Shown here one piece after another: positions 17,092 through 25,555 of a DNA stretch of 64,000 nt (positions within the stretch are counted from its first letter, which is position 1; every line of letters begins with the position of its first letter). The stretch is taken from positions 1,986,501 to 2,050,500 of the forward strand of contig NC_013173.1 of NCBI RefSeq assembly GCF_000023225.1, written 5' to 3'. The DNA comes from Desulfomicrobium baculatum DSM 4028 (lineage in GTDB: Bacteria; Desulfobacterota; Desulfovibrionia; Desulfovibrionales; Desulfomicrobiaceae). Made by a program: the position numbers and the translations under genes. The notes below the pieces were generated by a model. It was not told the origin of the DNA. It searched no databases and worked only from the letters and a program-made list of their open reading frames with translations.

Positions 17092-19031
17092 GCATCCCTC
17101 TGAATTTCAAGCTCCTGCAGTTCCTTTTCCAGATAAGCCAGATCCGACATCAAATCTTCGGCCCTGTTCTGCAAGGCCGCGAAGCGCTGCCCCAGTTCGC
17201 GGGACAGGGACACGTCCTCGTAGGTGACCGGGTCAGCCAGCTGCGTCTCCAGCGTTTCCTGCTCGACCAGATTGGCTTCCAGTTCCGCTTCGAGCTTCTC
17301 GTATTTTTTGCGCAGGGGTTTGAGCTGCTGGTAGATCCTGTTGCGCATCTCCGCCTGCTCGCGCTTCTTGAGCTTCTGCTCGTTGCGCACCGCGCGAGTC
17401 ATGTCCGGTTTTTCCAGTTCCTGCGCCTCGCGAGCCTTCTTGCGGGCATGATACTCATCAAAGCCGCACTGATGCATCTCGATGCCGTCGGCATGCAGTT
17501 CCCAGATTTCGCTCACCACCTCGCTCAGGAGATAGCGGTCGTGGGCGACCACCAGCATGGTGCCCTGGTAGGCCGAGAGGGCATCCATGAGGGCCTCGCG
17601 GCTCTCCATGTCCAGGTGGTTGGTCGGTTCGTCAAGAATGAGGAAATTGGCGCGGCTGAGGAAAAGGGTGCTCAGCACCAGACGATTCTTTTCGCCGCCG
17701 CTCAGGTCCTCGACCTTCTTTTCCCAGTAGCGTTCGCCGAGCATGAACAGGCCGAGGGCGGATTTGAGCTGCAGGTCCGTGCATGACGGCGAGGCCAGGC
17801 GCTTGATCTCGGACATGACCGTGGAGGCCGGTCGCACGATGTCGGTCTGGTGCTGGCTGAAGTACCCGGTGACGATGCTTGAGCCCATGTTGATGTGGCC
17901 CTGGCTGGGCTTTAATTGACCGTTGATGAGCTTGATCAAGGTCGATTTACCCCGGCCATTGGGACCGACCAGCCCAATTTTCTGACCGCGATAGAGGTTG
18001 AAGGACAGATCGGAAAAAAGGGCCGCGTCCGGAAAGGAAAAGGACAGCTCCACTGCGGACAGCACGGTCTGATTGCCCCGCTCGGGCTCGGGCCAGCTGA
18101 AAGACAGGGTGCGGGCGCGGGTCTCGGGGGTCAGAGTCTGAAGTTCGCTCTGGAGCTTGCCAATCTGGCCGAGCCTGCTCTGGGCCTGCCTGGCTTTGGT
18201 GGCCTTGGCCCGAAAGCGGTCCACGAAGGCCTGCTTCTTGCTGATCTCCGTGCGCAATTTTTCGGCTTGCCGCCGGAGCTGATCGCTCCGCTCGGCGTTC
18301 CATTCCAGAAATTGGGAAAAATTGCCGTCGCGCAAAAAAGGCTTTTCCCCGCCAAGAAACAGCACCTTGTTTGCGACCCGGTCCAGAAAATAGCGATCGT
18401 GAGCCACAAAGACGAGGACGCCCTCGAAGCCCAGCACGTAGGACTCAAGCCACTCCACCGCCTCAAGATCGAGATGGTTGGTCGGTTCGTCCAGAAAGAG
18501 GATGTCGGCCCCGGCCACCAGCACCCGGGCCAGCTTGGCCCGTTCGCGCCAACCACCGCTCAGTTCGCCCACGGGGCGGGAAAAGACCGCAGGGGCAAAG
18601 CCCAGTCCGGACAGGATGGCGTGGGCCCTGTGCTCGGGATTATACCCGTATTGATGCTCCAGCTCCTCCTGCCGGTCATGCAACCGGATCAGGGCGGCTT
18701 CGTCGTTCTGATCCAGGGCGGCACGCCACTGGGTCCAGAATTCCCCCCACGAGGGCAGCACCTCGAGCACGAAATCCTGCAGGGGTTTGGCGAGATCGGC
18801 CGCCCCCAGTTCCTGCTGCACGAACCCTATCTGCGAGCCCTTGGGCACGGTCACCTTGCCGGAGTCGGGCGAAGTCTCCCCGGCCATGATCTTCAGCAGC
18901 GTGGACTTGCCGCACCCGTTGGGGCCAACCAGCGCAAGCCTGGTCCCGGAATGGACCTCCATGGACAGGCCCATGAAGAGATCCACTCCGGAATACGCCT
19001 TGGAAACAGCTTGAACAGTAATCTTGGACAT
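17088..19031 (-). CDS. ABC-F family ATPase (ribosome-associated, Uup/YheS-like)
   Basis: A 647-aa soluble protein with two ABC domains and no membrane segment. Domain 1 has Walker A GPNGCGKST (36-44), signature LSGGWRERAKLA and Walker B ILFLDEPTNHLD. Domain 2 has GPNGRGKST, LSGGEKNRLVLS and ILDEPTNHLD. A charged linker (about 240-300) and a C-terminal coiled coil (about 535-645) are typical of ABC-F proteins, which act at the ribosomal E site. It follows a 140-aa unknown gene with a TAATG overlap and is followed by the Nudix gene with an ATGA overlap. No antibiotic-resistance specificity can be inferred. Confidence 0.92.
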   Translation of the reverse strand: MSKITVQAVSKAYSGVDLFMGLSMEVHSGTRLALVGPNGCGKSTLLKIMAGETSPDSGKVTVPKGSQIGFVQQELGAADLAKPLQDFVLEVLPSWGEFWTQWRAALDQNDEAALIRLHDRQEELEHQYGYNPEHRAHAILSGLGFAPAVFSRPVGELSGGWRERAKLARVLVAGADILFLDEPTNHLDLEAVEWLESYVLGFEGVLVFVAHDRYFLDRVANKVLFLGGEKPFLRDGNFSQFLEWNAERSDQLRRQAEKLRTEISKKQAFVDRFRAKATKARQAQSRLGQIGKLQSELQTLTPETRARTLSFSWPEPERGNQTVLSAVELSFSFPDAALFSDLSFNLYRGQKIGLVGPNGRGKSTLIKLINGQLKPSQGHINMGSSIVTGYFSQHQTDIVRPASTVMSEIKRLASPSCTDLQLKSALGLFMLGERYWEKKVEDLSGGEKNRLVLSTLFLSRANFLILDEPTNHLDMESREALMDALSAYQGTMLVVAHDRYLLSEVVSEIWELHADGIEMHQCGFDEYHARKKAREAQELEKPDMTRAVRNEQKLKKREQAEMRNRIYQQLKPLRKKYEKLEAELEANLVEQETLETQLADPVTYEDVSLSRELGQRFAALQNRAEDLMSDLAYLEKELQELEIQRDA

Positions 19032-19453
19032 TATTCCGCTTCGAAGAAAATGGACATCTGAGTCATAAGAGAAGTGACGGACTTGTTGAACATGTCTTCG
19101 GAGAAATCCGTGGCCACGAACTTGGTCTGCAGCATGAGGAACTCTTCCTGCTCTTCGCCCAGCGGCGGGGTGATGGTCAGGGACGCGCCGAGCAGGTCGC
19201 CATTGATGATCAGAAGGTCCATCAGATCTTCCTTGCTGACCTCTTCGATGGAGCCCAGGGACAGGGAAACGGTCACCGTGGGCACATCGAGGGTGCCCTC
19301 GTTGGATTCCAGGGACAAAAAGCCGCTGGCGTCCTCGCCAAGTTCAAATCCCCAGATGGCGCCGTCTTCCGAGGCCGGAGAAACCAGCTCGCTCTCGGTC
19401 GCGGCCGCTTTGAGTACGGTCTCCATTTCTTTGGCAAACTTAATCAGATCCAT
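19031..19453 (-). CDS. hypothetical acidic protein, 140 aa
   Basis: Not confidently recognised. It is an acidic, soluble, alpha/beta protein with two-faced strands (GFLSLESNEGT, TVTVSLSLGSI, GASLTITPPLG). Its size and shape recall small CesT/YbjN-type chaperone folds, but no signature is present. GAGG lies 7 bases before the ATG. Its stop overlaps the ABC-F start (TAATG), so the two are probably made together. There is no signal peptide. Confidence 0.7.
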   Translation of the reverse strand: MDLIKFAKEMETVLKAAATESELVSPASEDGAIWGFELGEDASGFLSLESNEGTLDVPTVTVSLSLGSIEEVSKEDLMDLLIINGDLLGASLTITPPLGEEQEEFLMLQTKFVATDFSEDMFNKSVTSLMTQMSIFFEAE

Positions 19454-19491
19454 ATATCCACCTCAACGTGTAAAAGTGTGATGCCGGCCCT

Positions 19492-20493
19492 TCAGGCGGC
19501 CAGCAGAAAATGTATCCCGGCAATCCAGCCTCGCTCTTCAAGTTCCGAGGCGATGCGCGCCCCGGCTCCCCTGCTCCCCACATAGGACACAAGAAATTCC
19601 CCCTGCGGAGCGCCCACGTCGTGCCACGAACAGACCGGACGGCCGCCGGCCCGTTGACCGATCTTGTCCGGATCGACCTCCAGCCAGCAATCGATGACAA
19701 TGCCGTGTTCCTCAAGCATCAGGGCCCGACGCCGGGTGATGCGCCCGCCGCCGATGATCGACACCCGGCCTATGCCCCTGGAAGCAAGCCACCGGGCCAG
19801 GTATCCGGCCTTGGTGCGGTAGAATGCATCGGGATCATAGCGGGGGTCCGTGCGCGTCAGCCGGGAAGGCGGATCGTTCCAGATCAGCACCTCCCGGGGA
19901 ATCTTGTCCATGCGCACGCCGGCGGCCATCAGGCGCAGCAGAAATTCGTAATCTTCCGGAAACGGGCCGTCATAAAACGGGCCGCACCGGCTGACAAGCT
20001 CTTTGCGGAACATTATGCTAGGATTGGCATAAGGCGACTCCACAAAGCGGGACACAGAAATTTCCTCTTCCGTGACCAGGGTGTTGGTCCAATCCACGTA
20101 GGCTTTGTAGCCCCGACCTGTCTCGGGATCACCGCCGAAACGGACCAGTCCGCCGACCAGGCCCAGGTGGGGGTGACGGTCCAGATGGGCCTTTTGCAGG
20201 GCCAGGCGCTCGGGCAGGCAGACATCGTCGCTGTCCATGCGGGCCACATACTCGCCCCGGCAGTGCTCTACGGCAAAATTCATGGCCTGCACCACGCCCC
20301 CGTGCGGACGGTCGAAGACACGGATTCTGGAATCCCGGGCCGCGTATCTCCGGAGCAGGGCCAGGGTGTCGTCCAGGGATCCATCGTTGACGGCCACAAC
20401 CTCGAAATCCTCCCAGGTCTGGGCCAGCAGACTCTCCAGGCAGGCCTCAAGACCTTCCTTGGAATTGTAGCACGGCAAGGCAACGGAAATCAT
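19492..20493 (-). CDS. glycosyltransferase family 2 with C-terminal Rossmann-like domain
   Basis: A 333-aa protein. Residues 1-220 are a GT2 (GT-A) domain: ISVALPCYNSKEGLEACL, VAVNDGSLDDT and the metal/nucleotide motif DSDD (87-90), with acceptor-side PFPEDYEFLLRL. From about residue 235 a second domain starts with VSIIGGGRITRRRALMLEEHG, a glycine-rich beta-alpha-beta like a dinucleotide-binding fold, ending with FLVSYVGSRGAGARIASELEERGW. That pattern resembles the N-terminal domain of sugar-acetyltransferase PglD-like proteins. ATG 20493 is preferred over a TTG seven codons upstream. Monocistronic. Confidence 0.83.
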   Translation of the reverse strand: MISVALPCYNSKEGLEACLESLLAQTWEDFEVVAVNDGSLDDTLALLRRYAARDSRIRVFDRPHGGVVQAMNFAVEHCRGEYVARMDSDDVCLPERLALQKAHLDRHPHLGLVGGLVRFGGDPETGRGYKAYVDWTNTLVTEEEISVSRFVESPYANPSIMFRKELVSRCGPFYDGPFPEDYEFLLRLMAAGVRMDKIPREVLIWNDPPSRLTRTDPRYDPDAFYRTKAGYLARWLASRGIGRVSIIGGGRITRRRALMLEEHGIVIDCWLEVDPDKIGQRAGGRPVCSWHDVGAPQGEFLVSYVGSRGAGARIASELEERGWIAGIHFLLAA

Positions 20494-20702
20494 GCCCAGC
20501 CCCTGCCAAGCCAATGATCATCGACACGGACCTCGCTCACGGCCGCAAGGCAAACACAGGCAAAAGACATCAACCCCCCGGAACGTCAATTTCGGACCGG
20601 CCTTGACAGCGCTCCAAGCGCTGACCAAAGCAAAGCACAGATTTCATATTTCCCGCATAAGGTAAATCAATCCCGCCAACCCGGAACCACGGAAGCCCGT
20701 CA

Positions 20703-21827
20703 ATGCCTTCACCGCCCCGAAGCAACGCAGCTTCAGAGAAACACATGGCCGCAGCCCTCTTGGACTGGTTTTCCCGTCACAAGCGCGACCTGCCCTGGCG
20801 TGAGACCTACAGCCCCTATCATGTCTGGATCTCGGAGATCATGCTCCAGCAGACGCAGATGGAACGCGGCGTGGACTATTTCAACCGCTGGATCGCCCGC
20901 TTCCCCGATCTGACCAGCCTGGCCACGGCCCAACAGGACGAGGTCCTGAAACTCTGGGAAGGTCTTGGCTACTATTCGCGCGCCCGCAATCTGCACAAGG
21001 CGGCGCAAATCGTCATGGACCAGCACGGCGGAACCCTGCCGACCTCCACGGAAGCGCTGCTGTCCCTGCCGGGCATCGGTCCGTACACGGCACGGGCCAT
21101 CGCCAGCATCGCCTTCAAACAGGATGTCTGCGTCGTGGACGCCAACGTCGAACGGGTCGTTAGCCGCCTGTACGACATCGAGCAACCCATAAAATCCCGC
21201 CAGGCGCAGGAGGAAGTCGGCAAATTCGCGCTCCGGCTCCTGCCAAAAGGCCATGCGCGGGACTTCAACCAGGCGCTGATGGAATTCGGCAGCCTCGTCT
21301 GCTCCCCCCGCAATCCCGCCTGCACCGGGTGCTGTCTGGCAGATTTCTGCCTGGCCAGGAAAAACGGCGTGCAGGAGGATCGCCCCGTCATCGTCAAGGC
21401 GCCCTCGCCCATCTACATATCCATGGCCACGGGAGTCCTGATCCATGACGGCCGCATCCTGACCCAGAAACGTAAGGCCGACGACATCTGGGGAAATCTA
21501 TGGGAGTTTCCAGGCGGGGTCGTGGAGGCCGGTGAGACGCCAGGTCAGGCAGTAATCCGCGAATACCTGGAAGAAACAGGGCTGATCGTAAACCATCCCG
21601 AGCCCATCGCCTCCTTCAAGCATTCCTTCACGCGCTACCGGGTCACCTTGCACGCCTTCCGCGTCACCCTGCTCTCAAGCCCGGAGGAACTGATTCTGAA
21701 GGCCGCCCAGGAGCATCGCTGGGCCGGGTGGTCCGAAATCATGAAGCTGGCCTTTCCGGCCGGTCATCGCAAACTCGTCCGCCACCTTCATAACGACTCG
21801 AAATTCCTGGCAAAGGTAAACCCATGA
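20703..21827 (+). CDS. mutY: A/G-specific adenine DNA glycosylase
   Basis: Removes adenine mispaired with 8-oxoguanine. It is 374 aa. Catalytic E45 (SEIMLQQTQ) and D146 (VVDANVERVVSR) are present. The helix-hairpin-helix LPGIGPYTA (122-130) follows. The four [4Fe-4S] cysteines C200-x6-C207-x2-C210-x5-C216 are intact. The C-terminal 8-oxoG-recognition domain is Nudix-like with a near-canonical box, GGVVEAGETPGQAVIREYLEE. The ribosome site GGAAG lies 7 bases before ATG. Its last codon overlaps the next gene (ATGA). Confidence 0.96.
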   Translation: MPSPPRSNAASEKHMAAALLDWFSRHKRDLPWRETYSPYHVWISEIMLQQTQMERGVDYFNRWIARFPDLTSLATAQQDEVLKLWEGLGYYSRARNLHKAAQIVMDQHGGTLPTSTEALLSLPGIGPYTARAIASIAFKQDVCVVDANVERVVSRLYDIEQPIKSRQAQEEVGKFALRLLPKGHARDFNQALMEFGSLVCSPRNPACTGCCLADFCLARKNGVQEDRPVIVKAPSPIYISMATGVLIHDGRILTQKRKADDIWGNLWEFPGGVVEAGETPGQAVIREYLEETGLIVNHPEPIASFKHSFTRYRVTLHAFRVTLLSSPEELILKAAQEHRWAGWSEIMKLAFPAGHRKLVRHLHNDSKFLAKVNP

Positions 21828-22678
21828 TCACATTTCTGCTGACCATCCTGCTCACGGCGATACTCATTCTCGCCCTCTTGACCTACACCCTGTTCTGCTA
21901 CGAGGAGACCAACCAGACAGGCAAGCCGCTGCGGCCGTACCTGGCCCTGGCCGCAAAAACCGCTCTGCGCAGCATGCTGAGCGAGATCATAATCCTGCTT
22001 CTGCACCCTTTGGGCCTCTGGCCCCGCCTCTGGAAGAAGCCCGCCGGGGGGCGGGATCTGGTCGTGCTCGCGCATGGACTTTTCCACAACCAAAGCGCCT
22101 GGATCCTCTTTCGCCGCTGGCTGCAGGGCCACGGTTTCGCCCCGGTCTGTTTATCCTACGCAAGCTGGGGAGCCGAGTGGAACGAGACCGTCGACGCGCT
22201 GCGGGAGGATCTTAAAGCCCTCTTGGCCACGCATCCGGACCGGGAAGTGCATCTGGTCGGGCACAGCATGGGCGGCCTTTTGCTGTGGTCGGCCCTGGCC
22301 CAACTCGACGACAAGGACAGCAGACGCATCAAGAGCCTGGTCACCATGGGCACGCCCTTTGCCGGGAGCAAGCTCTCCCCCTTCGGCCTGTCCTCGCTGG
22401 GCAGGTATCTTGGATATGAGGGCGAGACCGTGCGCCGCGTGACAGGCTTGCCCCTGCCCGCCCATGTGCGCCGCCTGGCCCTGCATTCCCCCGCGGACAA
22501 CATGGTGCTGCCGAACTCGGCCCTGCGCTGCCAGGCTCCCGGATGGCATGAATTGGAGACAACGCCCGTCAGCCATGTCGCCATGCTCCATTCTCGCGGC
22601 GTATTCCGGGAAGTCCAGCGCTGGCTCAGCGCTGCCTGCGCAGACGAAAGGCCACAAGCCGCTCGGGAACGCGCCTGA
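21824..22678 (+). CDS. alpha/beta hydrolase, membrane-anchored
   Basis: A 284-aa protein with an N-terminal transmembrane helix (about residues 3-24), then an alpha/beta-hydrolase fold. LVVLAHGLFHNQSAW is the oxyanion-hole strand. S148 is the nucleophile in GHSMGG, with D225 (HSPADNMV) and H251 (PVSHVAML) as likely triad partners. The lipase-like layout suggests an esterase or lipase acting at the membrane surface; the substrate is unknown. Start overlaps mutY stop (ATGA). Confidence 0.82.
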   Translation: MITFLLTILLTAILILALLTYTLFCYEETNQTGKPLRPYLALAAKTALRSMLSEIIILLLHPLGLWPRLWKKPAGGRDLVVLAHGLFHNQSAWILFRRWLQGHGFAPVCLSYASWGAEWNETVDALREDLKALLATHPDREVHLVGHSMGGLLLWSALAQLDDKDSRRIKSLVTMGTPFAGSKLSPFGLSSLGRYLGYEGETVRRVTGLPLPAHVRRLALHSPADNMVLPNSALRCQAPGWHELETTPVSHVAMLHSRGVFREVQRWLSAACADERPQAARERA

Positions 22679-22714
22679 CCCATGCCTGTCCCGTCTGTCC
22701 GGGATGGGCATGGG
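22679..22714. other. hairpin between convergent genes
   Basis: Inverted repeat in the 42-bp gap between the hydrolase and potC, which converge. Outer 8-bp arms CCCATGCC/GGCATGGG (22679-22686, 22707-22714) and inner 5-bp arms TCCCG/CGGGA flank a 6-base loop, with a 2-base internal mismatch. No T-run follows on either strand. It may still limit read-through in both directions. Confidence 0.5.
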
Positions 22715-22720
22715 CTGTCC

Positions 22721-23581
22721 TTACTTGAGGCCTTCCTTGCGATCGATGTACAGATTGGTCAGGGCCAGAATGGACGTACCGACGATGAGCAGGAGCGAGA
22801 TGGCGTTTATGACCGGGGTGGAACCGTCGCGGACCTGCAGGTACAGATTGATGGGCAGGGTGGGCTGTGAGCCGACCAGAAAGAGGGTGGTGTTGAAATT
22901 CTCGAAGCTCATCAAAAAGGCCACGGCCCCGGAGCCGATGATCGATGAGCGCAGATAGCGCAGGGTGATGTGCCAGATGACCTGAAAGCGGGTCGCGCCG
23001 AGATTCAGCGCCGCCTCTTCCAGGGAATGGTCGAATTTGCGCAGCTTGGCCGAAACCACCAGGGTCACAAAGGTGGTGATGAAGGAAAACTGCCCCACCA
23101 CCACCAGCCAGAAGCTGGGCCGGAACAGTTCGACGTCCAGGTTCCAGTGGTCCTCGAAATAGATGCCCGCCGTGGTCGCGCCAAGCAGGATGGAAATGCC
23201 CAGGATCACGCCCGGAATGACCAGCGGAGCGAGCATCAGAAAATACAGAAAATTCTTGCCCTTGAAATTTTCCTGCTCGAACAGGAACGCGGCGCAGACT
23301 CCCACCACCACGCACGAGGCCGAGACCCACAGCGCGGTCTTGAAACTGACCCAGATGGCGCGCAGGTTGTCCGCGTCCTCGAAGATGCCGACCCGTTTCG
23401 GCCCGGCGGAGAAGAACCAGTCCAGGGTGAAACCGCGCCAGGGCAGGGACGGGAAATCGGAATTGTTGAAGGCCAGCACGCAGGTCACCAGGAGCGGCGC
23501 GAAAAGAAAAATGAAATACAGCAGGATGAAAACCACGAAAGCGCGGTCATAGGCCCGGGATCTGGGCAGGGAGCGGATCAT
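22721..23581 (-). CDS. potC: polyamine-type ABC transporter permease (PotC/PotI)
   Basis: A 286-aa inner-membrane permease with six expected membrane segments. The cytoplasmic EAA loop EEAALNLGATRFQVIWHITL couples it to the ATPase. Residues 13-30 form the first membrane helix. ATG 23581 overlaps the stop of potB (ATGA); the frame runs on upstream but only as a shadow of potB. It is last in potD-potA-potB-potC. Polyamine specificity is inferred from gene order and family similarity. Confidence 0.88.
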   Translation of the reverse strand: MIRSLPRSRAYDRAFVVFILLYFIFLFAPLLVTCVLAFNNSDFPSLPWRGFTLDWFFSAGPKRVGIFEDADNLRAIWVSFKTALWVSASCVVVGVCAAFLFEQENFKGKNFLYFLMLAPLVIPGVILGISILLGATTAGIYFEDHWNLDVELFRPSFWLVVVGQFSFITTFVTLVVSAKLRKFDHSLEEAALNLGATRFQVIWHITLRYLRSSIIGSGAVAFLMSFENFNTTLFLVGSQPTLPINLYLQVRDGSTPVINAISLLLIVGTSILALTNLYIDRKEGLK

Positions 23582-24414
23582 GACGCCACCTCGCCCAAAC
23601 GCTGGCCGGAAATCTTCAGCCCGACCCAGATGATGCCCGAGCTTAACAGCAGCAGCAGAAAGCCGAAGGCCGCTCCCTGATTCCAGTTGAAGCTGGCGAT
23701 GAACTGGTTGTAGATCTGCTCCGTGAACCACAGGGAGTTCTTGCCGCCCATGAGGTTGGGGGTCAGGTAGTTGCCGAGCACCAGCATGAAGACCACGATG
23801 GCGCCGGAGGTAATGCCCGGCTTGCAGTGCGGGATGATGATCGTGCGCCAGATGCAGGACTTGCTTGCGCCCAGGTCGTAGGCGGCCTCGACCAGGCTGT
23901 CGTCCAGGCTCTCCATGACCGAGACCAGGGGCACGACCATGAAGAGCATGGACGTGTAGACCAGACCCATGATCATGGTCGCGTCATTGTAGAGCATCTC
24001 GATGGGGCGCTCCACCAGGCCAAGCTGCAGCAAAAAATAATTGATGACCCCGGATTCGCGCAGCAGGATCATCCAGCCGTAGACCCGCACCAGCTCGCTG
24101 ACCCAGAACGGCAGCAGCAACAAAACCATCAGGAAACCGCGCACGCCCGGCCGGGAAAGCTTGGTGATGTAGAAGGCCACGGGCAGGGACACGACGAGGG
24201 TCAAAAACGTGGTGATGATGGAATAGGCCGCCGTGCGCACGAAGGTCAGCCAGTAAATGGGCTCCAGAAAGAAATTGCCGTAATTTTCAAGACTCCAGCT
24301 CTTGCCGACCCGAAAGCTCAGGATCAGGAGGTCCAGATGCGGCAGCACGATGAGCAGAAAAAGCCACATCAGAACGGGAGCCAGGAAGATCCAGAACAGA
24401 CCGGAGCGCTTCAT
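23578..24414 (-). CDS. potB: polyamine-type ABC transporter permease (PotB/PotH)
   Basis: A 278-aa permease and partner of PotC. Six membrane segments are expected, with the first at residues 6-28. The EAA loop is VEAAYDLGASKSCIWRTIIIPHCKPGI. The start overlaps potA (ATGA) and the stop overlaps potC (ATGA), so the ATPase and both permeases are translated as a unit. Confidence 0.88.
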   Translation of the reverse strand: MKRSGLFWIFLAPVLMWLFLLIVLPHLDLLILSFRVGKSWSLENYGNFFLEPIYWLTFVRTAAYSIITTFLTLVVSLPVAFYITKLSRPGVRGFLMVLLLLPFWVSELVRVYGWMILLRESGVINYFLLQLGLVERPIEMLYNDATMIMGLVYTSMLFMVVPLVSVMESLDDSLVEAAYDLGASKSCIWRTIIIPHCKPGITSGAIVVFMLVLGNYLTPNLMGGKNSLWFTEQIYNQFIASFNWNQGAAFGFLLLLLSSGIIWVGLKISGQRLGEVAS

Positions 24415-25496
24415 GCCGTCTCCTCCCGCGCAAAGGCGACGCCGGACTGCGGGTGCCAGCCCAGGGTGATGTTCTCGCCGGGGCGGATGTGATCGAAGGC
24501 GCGGTTCTGGGGCAGGGCCACGAGCAGTTCGTGACCGGCGGCGGTGGCGGTCAGCAGTCGGCTGTTGGCCCCGTCGAAGAGGATGGCCTTGACCGTGACG
24601 CCGAAGGTGTTGAGGCCATCCCTTTCGGCCGGTTCGATGACCATGGCCTCGGGACGCAGAAAAAGGGTGGCCGGTCCCTTGCGCGCATCGGCCTTTTTGC
24701 GGGCGCGGAAAATCAGGTTTTCATCGGTGCGTATCAGCACCGTCTCGTCATCCATCTCCTCCACGTTCCCGGCCCAGCGGTTGTTGTCGCCCACGAACCC
24801 CGCCACGAAGGGGGTATGCGGGTCGCCGTAGAGCTCCTGCGGGGAGCCGACCTGCTCGAAGCGCCCCCTGTTCATGACCGCCACGGTGTCGGACATGACC
24901 AGGGCTTCGGACTGGTCGTGGGTGATGTAGACAAAGGTCGTGCCGATCTTGGCCTGCAGCTTCTTGAGCTCGACCTTCATTTGCTCCCGGAGTTTCAGAT
25001 CAAGCGCGCCGAGCGGTTCGTCCAGCAGCAAGACCTTGGGTTCGAGCACCAGGCAGCGGGCAATGGCCACGCGCTGTTTCTGGCCGCCGGAGAGCTGCTG
25101 GATGCGCTTGGCCCCGAACCCGGGCAGGTCGACCCGTTCCAGGATCTCATCCGTACGGCGGCGAATCTCGGCGGAAGGAAAATTGCGGCGTTTCAGGCCA
25201 AAGGCGATGTTCTCGGCTACGTCCATCATCGGAAAAAGGGCCAGATGCTGGAAAACCAGATTGACAGGCCGGTTGTTGGGCGTGACCCCGCGCATGTCCT
25301 GCCCGCTTATCTCGATGCTCCCGCTGGTGGACTCCTCGAATCCGGCGATCATGCGAAGCAGCGTGGTCTTGCCGCAGCCCGAAGGCCCGAGGATGGAGAA
25401 GAAAGAGCCTTTGGGCACGGAAAAGGAGACGTCGTCCACGGCGACAAACGTCCCGAACTTCTTGACCAGACTGGTAATGACCAAATCGAATTGCAT
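24411..25496 (-). CDS. potA: polyamine-type ABC transporter ATPase
   Basis: A 361-aa import ATPase. Walker A GPSGCGKTT (about 37-45), Q-loop LVFQHLALFP, signature LSGGQKQRVAIAR, Walker B VLLLDEPLGALD and H-loop THDQSEA are all present. A C-terminal TOBE-type regulatory region from about residue 240 is typical of PotA/MalK. It follows potD after a hairpin terminator, so expression probably depends on read-through from the potD promoter. Confidence 0.92.
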   Translation of the reverse strand: MQFDLVITSLVKKFGTFVAVDDVSFSVPKGSFFSILGPSGCGKTTLLRMIAGFEESTSGSIEISGQDMRGVTPNNRPVNLVFQHLALFPMMDVAENIAFGLKRRNFPSAEIRRRTDEILERVDLPGFGAKRIQQLSGGQKQRVAIARCLVLEPKVLLLDEPLGALDLKLREQMKVELKKLQAKIGTTFVYITHDQSEALVMSDTVAVMNRGRFEQVGSPQELYGDPHTPFVAGFVGDNNRWAGNVEEMDDETVLIRTDENLIFRARKKADARKGPATLFLRPEAMVIEPAERDGLNTFGVTVKAILFDGANSRLLTATAAGHELLVALPQNRAFDHIRPGENITLGWHPQSGVAFAREETA

Positions 25497-25511
25497 GCGA
25501 CTTTCCGTTGT

Positions 25512-25549
25512 AAAAAAATGAGGTCCGAAGCCTGCGGGGCTTCGGACCT
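25512..25549 (-). terminator. intercistronic terminator between potD and potA
   Basis: A perfect 12-bp stem AGGTCCGAAGCC/GGCTTCGGACCT (25521-25532 with 25538-25549) with a 5-base loop. On the minus strand a run of seven T follows (complement of 25512-25518) after CA. It lies 6 bp after the potD stop. It should end most transcripts after potD and let a fraction continue into potABC. Confidence 0.9.
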
Positions 25550-25555
25550 TCTTGC

